A DNA stretch of 38,910 bases from assembly GCA_002428365.1 (NCBI GenBank), contig DIVW01000051.1, positions 10,745 through 49,654 of the forward strand, in the 5' to 3' direction. The DNA is from Propionibacteriaceae bacterium UBA6122 (GTDB lineage: Bacteria; Actinomycetota; Actinomycetes; Propionibacteriales; Propionibacteriaceae). The notes beneath the pieces were generated by a model. That model ran no database searches. It had not been told where the DNA came from and saw only the letters and a list, made by a program, of their open reading frames with translations. Shown here piece after piece: positions 23,264 to 30,958 of the stretch (positions are counted from its first letter, which is position 1; the number at the start of each line of letters is the position of its first letter). A program made the position numbers and the translations under genes.

Positions 23264-24327
23264 CGAGACTCCTGATCGGTCGCGGCAGCTCCGGGCACGG
23301 TCGGTGCCTGGCTGCGGGGGTTGAGGCAGCAATCGCCGTGGCAGAACTGGTCGGGCACGGTTTGGTCGACACCGGCCAGTAGCGCGGACGTGATTCGCTC
23401 AGCCAGACTGGCAACGAACCGCGGGTGGGTGCCAACAGTGGGGGTGCGCACCAGGCGCAATCCGAGCTCCTTGGCGGTCTGGCTGGCCTGGGTGTCGAGA
23501 TCCCAGATCACTTCCATGTGGTCACTGATGAACCCGATTGGCACCAGCACCACGTCGGTGGAACCTGTCGTCGAGTACTCCGCCAAAGCGTCATTGACGT
23601 CTGGCTCCAGCCAAGGAACCTGCGGTGGCCCGGAGCGGGATTGAAAGACAAGTTCCCAGGGCTTGTCGATGCCGGTGGCCGCGGCAATACCCGTGGCCAC
23701 CTGCGCGGCGACCCACCGATGCTGGCTCACGTAAGCGTCCCCGGTCGGCCCGGAACTGGCCGCCATCGAGTTCGGAATCGAGTGCGTGGTGAACACCAGC
23801 TTGGTGGTGTCGGCCGCCAGATCGAGATCGGACGGCAACGCCTGCAACAGCAACTCGGTGATGGCTGCCGCGAACCCGTCAAGGTCGAAGAACGGGGGCA
23901 GCTTGCGCACCACCAGCTCCAACCCGGTAGCAGCCAGGGCTAAGCCGAGATCTTCGCGGTACTGCCGGCAGGCGGAATAGCCGGAATAGGCCGCCGCGGC
24001 AACGCCCAAGATCCGGTGGTGGCCGCGCGCGGCCAGGTCGCGGAGCACGTCAGGCACAAATGGTGGTGAGTTGCGATTGGCCAGAGCGGTCTCAATCAGG
24101 ACCCCTTCGGCATCGAACCGCTGGCTCAGGGCGGCCAGCAGAGCGCGATTCTGGGCGTTGATTGGGCTCACCCCGCCCATGGCGAAGTAGTGCTGGCCCA
24201 CCTCGGCCAGTCGCTCGGGCGGAATCCCACGGCCAGCCGTCACTCGCTCCAAGAAGGGCACGACCTCCTCGACCCCTTCTGGCCCGCCGAAACCGAGCAA
24301 CACCACTGCGTCGTAGCGCTGATTCAT
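23260..24327 (-). CDS. cpfC: Coproporphyrin III ferrochelatase
   Basis: Inserts ferrous iron into coproporphyrin III in the coproporphyrin-dependent heme pathway (formerly called HemH). The 355-residue product has YDAVVLLGFGGPEGVEEV, the active-site His in VFTTHSIPNSMA, and DVVLVPIGFISDHMEVIWDLD. Near the C-terminus FCHGDCCLN provides a cysteine cluster that, with an upstream Cys (SGYSACRQY), fits the [2Fe-2S] site known in actinobacterial ferrochelatases. Placement next to chdC and cgoX supports coproporphyrin rather than protoporphyrin as substrate. It overlaps both neighbours by 4 nt. Confidence 0.95.
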   Translation of the reverse strand: MNQRYDAVVLLGFGGPEGVEEVVPFLERVTAGRGIPPERLAEVGQHYFAMGGVSPINAQNRALLAALSQRFDAEGVLIETALANRNSPPFVPDVLRDLAARGHHRILGVAAAAYSGYSACRQYREDLGLALAATGLELVVRKLPPFFDLDGFAAAITELLLQALPSDLDLAADTTKLVFTTHSIPNSMAASSGPTGDAYVSQHRWVAAQVATGIAAATGIDKPWELVFQSRSGPPQVPWLEPDVNDALAEYSTTGSTDVVLVPIGFISDHMEVIWDLDTQASQTAKELGLRLVRTPTVGTHPRFVASLAERITSALLAGVDQTVPDQFCHGDCCLNPRSQAPTVPGAAATDQESR

Positions 24328-24989
24328 CGCAGCACTTGAGCCAGTTCCGCAGGCGACACTCGATGCCCGGTATAGAAGGGAATTTCGATCCGGACATGCC
24401 GCCTGGCTCCGGAAGAGCGCAGGTGTCGCATCAGGTCGACCAGGTCAATCAACTCGTCGGCTTCCAGACCCAACAGCCACTCGTAGTCGCCAAGGGCGAA
24501 AGCCGCGACGGTGTTGCTGAGCACCTGCGGGAACTCCCGTCCGGCCTGGCCGTGCTCGGCCAGCAAGCGGCGGCGTTCCTCTTCCGGCAACAGGTACCAC
24601 TCGTAGGAGCGGACGAAGGGGTAGACAGTCAGCCATTGCTTCGGCTCGGCACCGGTGAGAAAGGCAGGGGCGTGGCGCCGGTTGAACTCCGCCACTCGGT
24701 GCACCCCCATCGCCGACCAGGTCAGCTCAGCTGCGCCGCCAAGCGCCTGGCGCTCGAACAACCTAACGGCTTCCTGCAGGTCCTGCGCCGCTGGTCCGTG
24801 CAACCACACCAGGAGGTCGGCGCCGGCTGGCATCGTGGCGACGTCGTAGAGACCGCGGACGGTAACGCCGCGCTCGCGGAGTTGCTCGATCACCTTGGTG
24901 GTGCTTTCGGCGACGAGGTCTGAGACAGGCTCTCGGCGGGTGAAGACCGCGTAGCAGGTGAAGGCGGTCAAATCAGCGGAAACAGTCAT
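24324..24989 (-). CDS. chdC: Coproheme decarboxylase ChdC (HemQ)
   Basis: Peroxide-dependent enzyme that decarboxylates two propionates of coproheme to give heme b. The 221-residue product matches the actinobacterial clade. His106 (FNRRHAPAF), Tyr123 (LTVYPFVRS), Trp131 and His146 (LLAEHG) are each exactly 12 positions before the residues I recall for Corynebacterium diphtheriae ChdC (distal His118, catalytic Tyr135, Trp143, proximal His158). The C-terminal DYEWLLGLEADELIDLVDLM is also family-typical. It sits between cgoX and cpfC with 4-nt ATGA overlaps on both sides. Confidence 0.95.
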   Translation of the reverse strand: MTVSADLTAFTCYAVFTRREPVSDLVAESTTKVIEQLRERGVTVRGLYDVATMPAGADLLVWLHGPAAQDLQEAVRLFERQALGGAAELTWSAMGVHRVAEFNRRHAPAFLTGAEPKQWLTVYPFVRSYEWYLLPEEERRRLLAEHGQAGREFPQVLSNTVAAFALGDYEWLLGLEADELIDLVDLMRHLRSSGARRHVRIEIPFYTGHRVSPAELAQVLR

Positions 24990-26404
24990 TCCTCGACCCT
25001 AACCCCGCCCAGCGCGGCTGCAGTCAAAGCCAAGTCAGCTTGCCTACGTCCGTCAGCCACGCAATCGGGTACCCCAACCCCGCGCAGCGGCGAACCGGCC
25101 ACCCGCCAGCAGGGCAAGCTCGCCAGCCCGGCTTCAACGGCGGCCACCCGATCAAGATGCCCGAGGGTGTACTTCGGCATCATTCTTGGCCAGCGAGAAA
25201 CGCGGACACTGGTGGGCGGCCGTTGCGCCCCCAACACCAGGCCCACGTGGTCGGTCACTGCGGCGATCAGTTCGGCGTCCGGCGCCTCGGCGATCGCGCC
25301 CAGCCGTCCGGGCACGAAAGCCCTGATCAATACCGTGTCCACCGGGGCGCGTCCAGCCCACTTCGCCGAAGAAACGGTGATGCCGCTAATCGGGGCCGGA
25401 TCTGCTTCCAGCCAGCCGTGGGTGGTCACCGGGTTGGCGAAGGCCTCGGCGGGGTAGGCAAGGCTGAGAACAGTGGAGGTAGCCAGGGGCACCTGCGCCA
25501 GCGCCGCCGCCGCTGCGGGCGCCGCGGTTTTGAGCAACTCTTCGCTGCCTTCGACCCCCGCGGCCAAGACCACCGCGTCGAAGGGCTGAGTGGAGCCATC
25601 GGAAAACCGCACCTCGGCTCCGCCGCCGGGCAGCGGGGTAAGGCGGTCAACACCGAGTCCGGTGTGCAGGCTGACCCCGGCTGCGGTCAACTGCTCGACC
25701 AGCGCTGAGATCAGGCTGCCCAAGCCGCCATTCAGGGTGCGAAACGGTGAGCTCGGGCCCCGCGCAGCTGATCGGGCTTTGCGACCGGCAGCCAAGGAGG
25801 CCAGCATCAGGCTGCGGTATTTGGCCTCATCGGCCCGCAGCGATGGCAGCACGGCATCCAGGCTCAGCTCGTCGACGCTGGCGCCATAGATGCCGCCCAC
25901 CATCGGATCGGCGAAGCGCTGCACGATCCCGCCACCGAGGCGGGCCCGCAGGAAGGCGCCGATTGTCGTGTCTTGCCCATTGCGCAGGCGCCGCGGCAGC
26001 AGCAGATCGAACCCGGCTCGCAGCTTGTCGAAGGGCGAAAGAATGCCGGTGGTCACAAAGGGCCACAATTTCGTTGGCAGCACCATGCCCATGCCTGAGG
26101 GCAGCGGACGCAGCCGTCCGCGGGAACGCAGATAGACCGTGCGGGTGCCGCTGATCGAGATCACTTGGTCGGCCAAGCCAAGTTCTTCGATGAGCTTGAG
26201 CGCGGCGGGACGGTAGGCCACAAAGGAATCGGGGCCATGTTCGATCAGCAGCGAATCGACTACCTCGGTGCGCACCTTGCCACCAAAGGTGTCTGCGGCC
26301 TCGACCAGCATCACTTCAACCGGCGGGCGACCTTCGCCACCGCGTATCGCCTCCCAGGCAGCAGCCAAGCCGGTGATCCCGCCGCCGACTACCAGCAATC
26401 TCAC
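24986..26404 (-). CDS. cgoX: Coproporphyrinogen III oxidase CgoX (HemY type)
   Basis: FAD-dependent oxidase of coproporphyrinogen III to coproporphyrin III. The 472-residue product starts (M)RLLVVGGGITGLAAAWE, the dinucleotide-binding GxGxxG motif, and has IEHGPDSFVAYRP, PMVGGIYGASVDELSLDAVL and a C-terminal FAD-contacting segment (RWPRMMPKYTLGHLDRV). The start is GTG at 26404, whose G overlaps the stop of the radical SAM gene (TAGTG); a longer frame upstream lies inside that gene and lacks similarity. The segment SPFDKLRAGFD resembles a dispersed repeat-encoded peptide but sits in a normally sized region. Confidence 0.94.
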   Translation of the reverse strand: MRLLVVGGGITGLAAAWEAIRGGEGRPPVEVMLVEAADTFGGKVRTEVVDSLLIEHGPDSFVAYRPAALKLIEELGLADQVISISGTRTVYLRSRGRLRPLPSGMGMVLPTKLWPFVTTGILSPFDKLRAGFDLLLPRRLRNGQDTTIGAFLRARLGGGIVQRFADPMVGGIYGASVDELSLDAVLPSLRADEAKYRSLMLASLAAGRKARSAARGPSSPFRTLNGGLGSLISALVEQLTAAGVSLHTGLGVDRLTPLPGGGAEVRFSDGSTQPFDAVVLAAGVEGSEELLKTAAPAAAAALAQVPLATSTVLSLAYPAEAFANPVTTHGWLEADPAPISGITVSSAKWAGRAPVDTVLIRAFVPGRLGAIAEAPDAELIAAVTDHVGLVLGAQRPPTSVRVSRWPRMMPKYTLGHLDRVAAVEAGLASLPCWRVAGSPLRGVGVPDCVADGRRQADLALTAAALGGVRVEE

Positions 26405-27516
26405 TAGACCGGCTTGGGCTGATAGGGGCACAGCGGGTCGGATTCCAGCGGGTCGCCGGTCCAGGCGAAGGCGCGGGCCCGGGAGCCGCCGCACCAGTTG
26501 CGGTATTCGCAGATGCCGCAACGTCCCTTGAACTGTTCAGGATCTCGCAGCGAACGCATCAACTCGGTGTTGCGATACAGCTCGACCAGCGAGGCGTCCT
26601 TGACGTTTCCGACCACTGTGGGCAGGAAGCCGGACGGGCAGACGTCCCCGAGGTTGGAAATGAAGACGATGCCGTTGCCATCGCGAATCCCAAACCCTCG
26701 AGACATCGGCCCGGCCTCGATTTCAGTCCAACTCTTGCCCGCGCGCAGCAGCGGGGCGCTCACTAGGCGGCGGTAGTGCATCGCCTCGGTCGTCTTGACC
26801 CGAAACGGCGACTCCCGGTTGATTGAGGCAGCCCACATCAGCCACTTCTCGGCTTCGCCGGGGGTAAGTTCGACCAGCTCGCTGCCGCGGCCGATGGAGA
26901 TCAGGAAGAACAGGCTCCACTGCATCAGCTTGTGCTGGCTCAGTACGTCATAAACCGCTGGCAGGTCGGGGGCGGTGGCCTCAGTAACCAGCGTGTTCAC
27001 CTGGACCGCGAGGCCAGCCTCAGCGGCATGATCGAGGGCGACCAGCGTGGCGTCGAAGGTGCCGGGCACCATCCGAATGCCGTCGTGATATTCGGCATTG
27101 GAGGCGTCCAAAGACAGCGAGATGGCCTGGATGCCGATCTCCTTCATCCAGAACAGCTTCTCCCGGGTGAGTAGGGGAGTCACGGCCGGGGCCAGCGAGA
27201 CCCCGATGCCGCGAGCCTGCGCCGCAGCCACCAACTCAGCCAGATCGGGACGCTTCAGCGGGTCGCCACCAGTCATCACCAGGTGTGGCAACGCCTCGCC
27301 GTCGGTGGCGAAGCCAACGATGTCGTCCAGCACCGCGATCGCTTGAGTGGTGCTGAGTTCGCCAGGGGCGGCCTCAGGCTGGGCAGTGGCTCGGCAATGC
27401 CGACAGGAGAGTCCGCAGGCGTTGGTCAGTTCCCAGTAAATGATCATCGGCGCCCGCTCGTAGGCCCACAGTTCGTTGGGCTTAACTGAGCCGATACCGA
27501 CGGAATGGGTGGTCAT
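26404..27516 (-). CDS. Radical SAM/SPASM protein in heme operon (AhbD-like)
   Basis: A 370-residue radical S-adenosylmethionine enzyme. The N-terminal CxxxCxxC motif (Cys34, Cys38, Cys41 in NACGLSCRHCRA) binds the catalytic 4Fe-4S cluster; HLVMTGGDPLKRPDL is the SAM-contacting GGD motif. A C-terminal SPASM domain has Cys293, Cys333, Cys336, Cys342 and Cys363 for auxiliary clusters. The segment IIYWELTNACGLSCRHCRA and the following GELST resemble the N-terminus of AhbD heme synthases, which decarboxylate Fe-coproporphyrin III without oxygen, and of a related actinobacterial family of unknown function. It is fused tightly into the operon, starting directly after the hemE stop and overlapping the cgoX start. 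A role in anaerobic heme synthesis or heme modification is inferred. Confidence 0.88.
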   Translation of the reverse strand: MTTHSVGIGSVKPNELWAYERAPMIIYWELTNACGLSCRHCRATAQPEAAPGELSTTQAIAVLDDIVGFATDGEALPHLVMTGGDPLKRPDLAELVAAAQARGIGVSLAPAVTPLLTREKLFWMKEIGIQAISLSLDASNAEYHDGIRMVPGTFDATLVALDHAAEAGLAVQVNTLVTEATAPDLPAVYDVLSQHKLMQWSLFFLISIGRGSELVELTPGEAEKWLMWAASINRESPFRVKTTEAMHYRRLVSAPLLRAGKSWTEIEAGPMSRGFGIRDGNGIVFISNLGDVCPSGFLPTVVGNVKDASLVELYRNTELMRSLRDPEQFKGRCGICEYRNWCGGSRARAFAWTGDPLESDPLCPYQPKPV

Positions 27517-28602
27517 TCAGGACTCCTGTGGCGGCTTGGGTGCAATTGAATGGACGAGCTCGACCAGTGCGGTGAGCACCTCGGGGTCGGTGTCGGGGGT
27601 AACGCCATGGCCGAGGTTGAAGACGTGGCCGGGAGCGAGATCGCCCTGCGCGCAAATGTCTCGGGTGGCGTCCTCGCGCGCCTGAGGCGGTGCGCTGAGC
27701 AGGGCAGGATCGAGATTGCCCTGCAAGGGGACGGTGCCACCCAGACGGCGATTGGCCTCGGCCAGCGAAATGTCGGCGGCTACCCCGACCACGTCCGCGC
27801 CAGCGGCGTAGAGATTGGTGAGCAGGTCGCCGGTGGCGGTGCCGAAGTGGACCCTCGGTACGCCCAGATCGGCGACGCTGTCGAAGACTGCGGTCGAGTG
27901 TGGCTGTACGGCCTGCTCGTATTCGGCGACGCTGAGCCGTCCGACCCAGGAGTCAAAGAGCTGGAGGGCGCTGGCGCCAGCCTCAGCCTGGGCCCGCAGG
28001 AAGGTCGTGGTCAGCCGGGCCACCCAGCCCAGCAGCCGGTTCCAGGTTTCGGGGTCCTCAGCCATCAGTGCCCGGGTCGCTGGCAACTCCCGGTTCGGCC
28101 GTCCCTCAATTAGATAGGACGCGAGCGTGAACGGCGCCCCGGCAAAACCGATCAGCGGGGTGTCGCCGAGTTCGGCCACGGTGATCCCGATCGCCTCGCG
28201 GATCGGGGCGAGTGCCGCCGGATCCAGTTCCGGCAGGGCAGCCACCTCGGCGGCGCTTCGCACGGGGCTGCCCATCACCGGTCCGACTCCACCGACGATT
28301 TCGACCTCGATGCCAGCGAGTTTGAGCGGCACGACGATGTCGGAGAAGAAGATGCCGGCATCCACGTGGTGGCGGCGCACTGGCTGCAGGGTGATTTCGG
28401 CCGCCATTTCCGGGTTCAGGCAGGAGCCCAGCATGGTGGTGCCCTCGCGCAGGGCCCGGTATTCCGGCAGCGAGCGGCCCGCTTGGCGCATAAACCAAAC
28501 CGGACGCTGCGACACGCTACGTCCGGTGTAGGCCCTGATCAGGTCCGAATCAAGGGTGCGGCCCTGCAGCAGCGGGTGGGCGGCGGGAAGTCGAAAGGTC
28601 AT
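27517..28602 (-). CDS. hemE: Uroporphyrinogen decarboxylase
   Basis: Removes four carboxylates from uroporphyrinogen III to form coproporphyrinogen III. The 361-residue TIM-barrel protein has the N-terminal signature RPVWFMRQAGRSLPEYRALR, FSDIVVPLKLAGIEVEI, LIGFAGAPFTLASYLIEG, and QLFDSWVGRLS. The C-terminal VPLQGNLDPALLSAP and GHVFNLGHGVTPDTDPE are also conserved. The ATG at 28602 overlaps the hemA stop by 4 nt and the TGA is immediately followed by the radical SAM ATG with no spacer, so translation along the operon is likely coupled. Confidence 0.97.
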   Translation of the reverse strand: MTFRLPAAHPLLQGRTLDSDLIRAYTGRSVSQRPVWFMRQAGRSLPEYRALREGTTMLGSCLNPEMAAEITLQPVRRHHVDAGIFFSDIVVPLKLAGIEVEIVGGVGPVMGSPVRSAAEVAALPELDPAALAPIREAIGITVAELGDTPLIGFAGAPFTLASYLIEGRPNRELPATRALMAEDPETWNRLLGWVARLTTTFLRAQAEAGASALQLFDSWVGRLSVAEYEQAVQPHSTAVFDSVADLGVPRVHFGTATGDLLTNLYAAGADVVGVAADISLAEANRRLGGTVPLQGNLDPALLSAPPQAREDATRDICAQGDLAPGHVFNLGHGVTPDTDPEVLTALVELVHSIAPKPPQES

Positions 28603-29852
28603 GAGTGGGCCTCCACGTCGATACCGAAAAGGGTCTGCAGGGCGTGCTGGTAGTCGTCCAGACCACCGGCACGCGCCAGCTCCGCCGCCCGCAGGGACGG
28701 CGTGTGCAGCAGGGCATTGGAAACCCGGCGCAGCGATCGGGCGACGGCGGCTGCGGTGGCTGGGTCGTAGCGCCGGGCAGCCGCCTCAATCTCACGCTCG
28801 ATGAACTGGCTCACATGTGAGCGCATGGCGGTGACTGCCGGGGTAGCGGCCCGTCCAGATTCCAAATGCTGGTAGGTGTCCACTCCGCGGGCGACGAGGT
28901 CTCGGGCGGCCAGCACCGCGGCGCTCTGTGAGGCTGGCGCGTGAGCACCAATTTCGTCCAGGTTGATCAGGTCGACCCCGATCAGGGCGGCCGCGTCCTC
29001 GGAGACATCGCCGGAGAGGGACAGGTCGAGCACCGGCAACAGCGAACTGGTTGAATCCCGGGCGCTGGCGAGCAGATCAGCGGTCACGATCGGGGTGGAG
29101 TGCTGATGCCCGCTGCAGGTGACTACCAGGTCGGCATCGGCTAGGGCGGAGATGAGCCCGTCGGACGGGATTGCTTCGACCGGGTGGCTGGCGGCGAACC
29201 GCTCAGCCCGGCCACTGCGGGAGTAGACGGCCAAGTCGGTGCAGCCGGAGCGCACCAGGCTCGCGGTGACCACCCTGGCGTAGTTGCCGGTGCCGATCAG
29301 CAGCACCCGACGTCCGGCGAGGCTGAAGTGCCGTTGTTCGACCAAAGCCAGGCCAACTGCGGCGATGGAGCGCCCGGCCGCCCCCAGATCGGTCTGGCTG
29401 CTGACCGCCTTGCCGGTGGTAAGAGCGGCGTGGAACAACCGGCGCAGGCCGGGGGTGTTGTGGCACTCGGCGCCAGCAAGGGCGTCGCGTACCTGGCCAA
29501 GGATCTCCGCTTCGCCGACCACCATTGCGTCCAGTCCGGCGGCGACCTCAAGCAGGTGCTGTACCGCCATCTGGCCGGCGTGGACTTCGAGTTCACTGGC
29601 CAAGTCGGCGCGCTCGGGCGGCAATGCCGTACGAATCGCGCCGAGGGTGGCTTCGAGGGAGGGATGAAAGAGCGGCGCGTCGAAGTAGAGCTCGTAGCGG
29701 TTGCAGGTGCTGAGCAACACAAAGCCCGACACGTCGGGGTGAGCTTCCAACGCTGAGGTGACCGCAGACGCAGTGGCGCTGAGAGCTGCCAGTTCGTCAA
29801 GGGACACGAGGTGGTGACTAATACCTAAAGCGGCGATCGGCACGCGCAGCAT
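28599..29852 (-). CDS. hemA: Glutamyl-tRNA reductase
   Basis: First committed step of C5 tetrapyrrole synthesis: reduces glutamyl-tRNA to glutamate-1-semialdehyde with NADPH. The 417-residue product has the catalytic Cys50 in LLSTCNRYELYF, the GVSH-like start (ALGISHHLVSLDEL), GEAEILGQVRDAL, an NADPH-binding Rossmann part (RVLLIGTGNYARVVTASL) and a C-terminal dimerisation helix. AAGGGG lies 5 nt upstream of the ATG at 29852. As first gene of the minus-strand operon it probably sets pathway flux; its promoter shares a short intergenic region with argC. Confidence 0.96.
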   Translation of the reverse strand: MLRVPIAALGISHHLVSLDELAALSATASAVTSALEAHPDVSGFVLLSTCNRYELYFDAPLFHPSLEATLGAIRTALPPERADLASELEVHAGQMAVQHLLEVAAGLDAMVVGEAEILGQVRDALAGAECHNTPGLRRLFHAALTTGKAVSSQTDLGAAGRSIAAVGLALVEQRHFSLAGRRVLLIGTGNYARVVTASLVRSGCTDLAVYSRSGRAERFAASHPVEAIPSDGLISALADADLVVTCSGHQHSTPIVTADLLASARDSTSSLLPVLDLSLSGDVSEDAAALIGVDLINLDEIGAHAPASQSAAVLAARDLVARGVDTYQHLESGRAATPAVTAMRSHVSQFIEREIEAAARRYDPATAAAVARSLRRVSNALLHTPSLRAAELARAGGLDDYQHALQTLFGIDVEAHS

Positions 29853-29889
29853 CGTAACCCCTTACTGCGGCGTGCCTAACCATGACGGG

Positions 29890-29919
29890 TTGGAATATTC
29901 ATTCCGAGTGCGGCATAAT
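29890..29919 (+). promoter_or_regulatory. argC promoter (leaderless)
   Basis: TTGGAA (29890-29895) and CATAAT (29914-29919) are 18 nt apart. The ATG of argC at 29927 lies 7 nt after the -10 box and has no Shine-Dalgarno sequence, so transcription probably begins at the start codon. Confidence 0.55.
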
Positions 29920-29924
29920 CATGC
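29892..29924. promoter_or_regulatory. Putative tandem ARG boxes (ArgR operator)
   Basis: GGAATATTCATTCC (29892-29905) and GCATAATCATGC (29913-29924) are two perfect short palindromes whose centres are 20 nt apart. They overlap the -35 and -10 boxes. ArgR operators are pairs of about 18-bp imperfect AT-rich palindromes, and argR is the fifth gene of this operon, so autoregulated repression is likely. hemA, divergent from here, could also be affected. Confidence 0.5.
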
Positions 29925-29926
29925 AC

Positions 29927-30958
29927 ATGACGTTCAAGGTTGCGGTGGCCGGGGCCACTGGTTACGCCGGTGGAGAAGTGCTGCGGCTGCTGCTGAGCCA
30001 TCCCGAGGTCGAGATTGGCGCGCTCACGGCTGGTTCCAGTGCTGGCAGCAAGCTGCTGAGCCATCATCCGCACCTGGTCACCCTTGGCGATCGCGAGATC
30101 CTCGACACGACGCCAGCCAACCTTGCCGACCACGATGTGGTCTATCTCGCCCTCCCGCATGGCACCTCGGCGGCGATCGCGGCCGAACTTGGCTCAGAAG
30201 TTCTGGTGATTGACGCTGGCGCTGATCATCGGCTCATCGATGCCGATCAGTGGCGTCAGTTCTACGGCACCGAGCACGCCGGTACCTGGCCCTATGGCCT
30301 GCCGGAGTTGCCCGGCCAACGCGCGGTGTTGGCCGAGGCGCTGCGCATCGCGGTGCCAGGCTGTTACCCGACGAGCGTCACGCTCGCACTGTTACCGGCG
30401 CTCACCGCCGGATTGGTGACTGGAGTGGACGTGGTGGCCGTGGCGGCCTCTGGCACTTCCGGGGCGGGCAAGGCGCTCAAGGCGAACCTGTTGGGCTCAG
30501 AAGTAATGGGGTCAGCGGCGGCCTACGGCGTCGGTGGCGGGCATCGCCACGTCCCGGAGATCCTGCAGAACTTCACCAAGCTAGGCGCCAACAACCCAAC
30601 CGTGTCCTTCACGCCGGTGCTGGTGCCGATGTCGCGCGGAATCCTGGCCACTGTGACCGCACCGCTCGCGGCGGGTATCAGTGCGGCGGCGGTGCGGCAG
30701 GCCTACGTCGACGCCTATGCCGATGAACCCTTCATCACCCTGCTTCCCGAAGGGGTGTGGCCGCAGACTAAGTCGGTGGTCGGTTCCAACGCAGTGCAGG
30801 TGCAGGTCACCGTGGACGCGGCGGCCGCTCGATTGGTGGCCGTGGCCGCGATCGACAACCTGACCAAAGGCACCGCTGGCGGTGCCGTCCAGTCAATGAA
30901 TATCGCCCTGGGTTTGCCCGAAACCCTCGGTCTTAGCGCGATCGGAGTTGCCCCGTGA
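29927..30958 (+). CDS. argC: N-acetyl-gamma-glutamyl-phosphate reductase
   Basis: Third step of arginine synthesis: NADPH-dependent reduction of N-acetylglutamyl phosphate to the semialdehyde. The 343-residue product begins TFKVAVAGATGYAGGEVLRL with the dinucleotide-binding loop. The catalytic cysteine is Cys146 in VPGCYPTSVTLAL, and GGGHRHVPEI carries a conserved catalytic histidine. The ATG at 29927 is preferred over others upstream (29882, 29921) because conserved sequence begins there and it fits a leaderless transcript. It overlaps argJ by 4 nt (GTGA). Confidence 0.96.
   Translation: MTFKVAVAGATGYAGGEVLRLLLSHPEVEIGALTAGSSAGSKLLSHHPHLVTLGDREILDTTPANLADHDVVYLALPHGTSAAIAAELGSEVLVIDAGADHRLIDADQWRQFYGTEHAGTWPYGLPELPGQRAVLAEALRIAVPGCYPTSVTLALLPALTAGLVTGVDVVAVAASGTSGAGKALKANLLGSEVMGSAAAYGVGGGHRHVPEILQNFTKLGANNPTVSFTPVLVPMSRGILATVTAPLAAGISAAAVRQAYVDAYADEPFITLLPEGVWPQTKSVVGSNAVQVQVTVDAAAARLVAVAAIDNLTKGTAGGAVQSMNIALGLPETLGLSAIGVAP

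Noticed and set aside
26007..26033. FDKLRAGFD in CgoX as a recent repeat insertion
   Set aside because: The protein length here seems normal for the family and the residues could have arisen by substitution; only the similarity to the argD repeat is kept as a possible hint.
29882..29926. Upstream ATG codons (29882, 29921) as the argC start
   Set aside because: They lie within the promoter and ARG-box region; family similarity starts at 29927.
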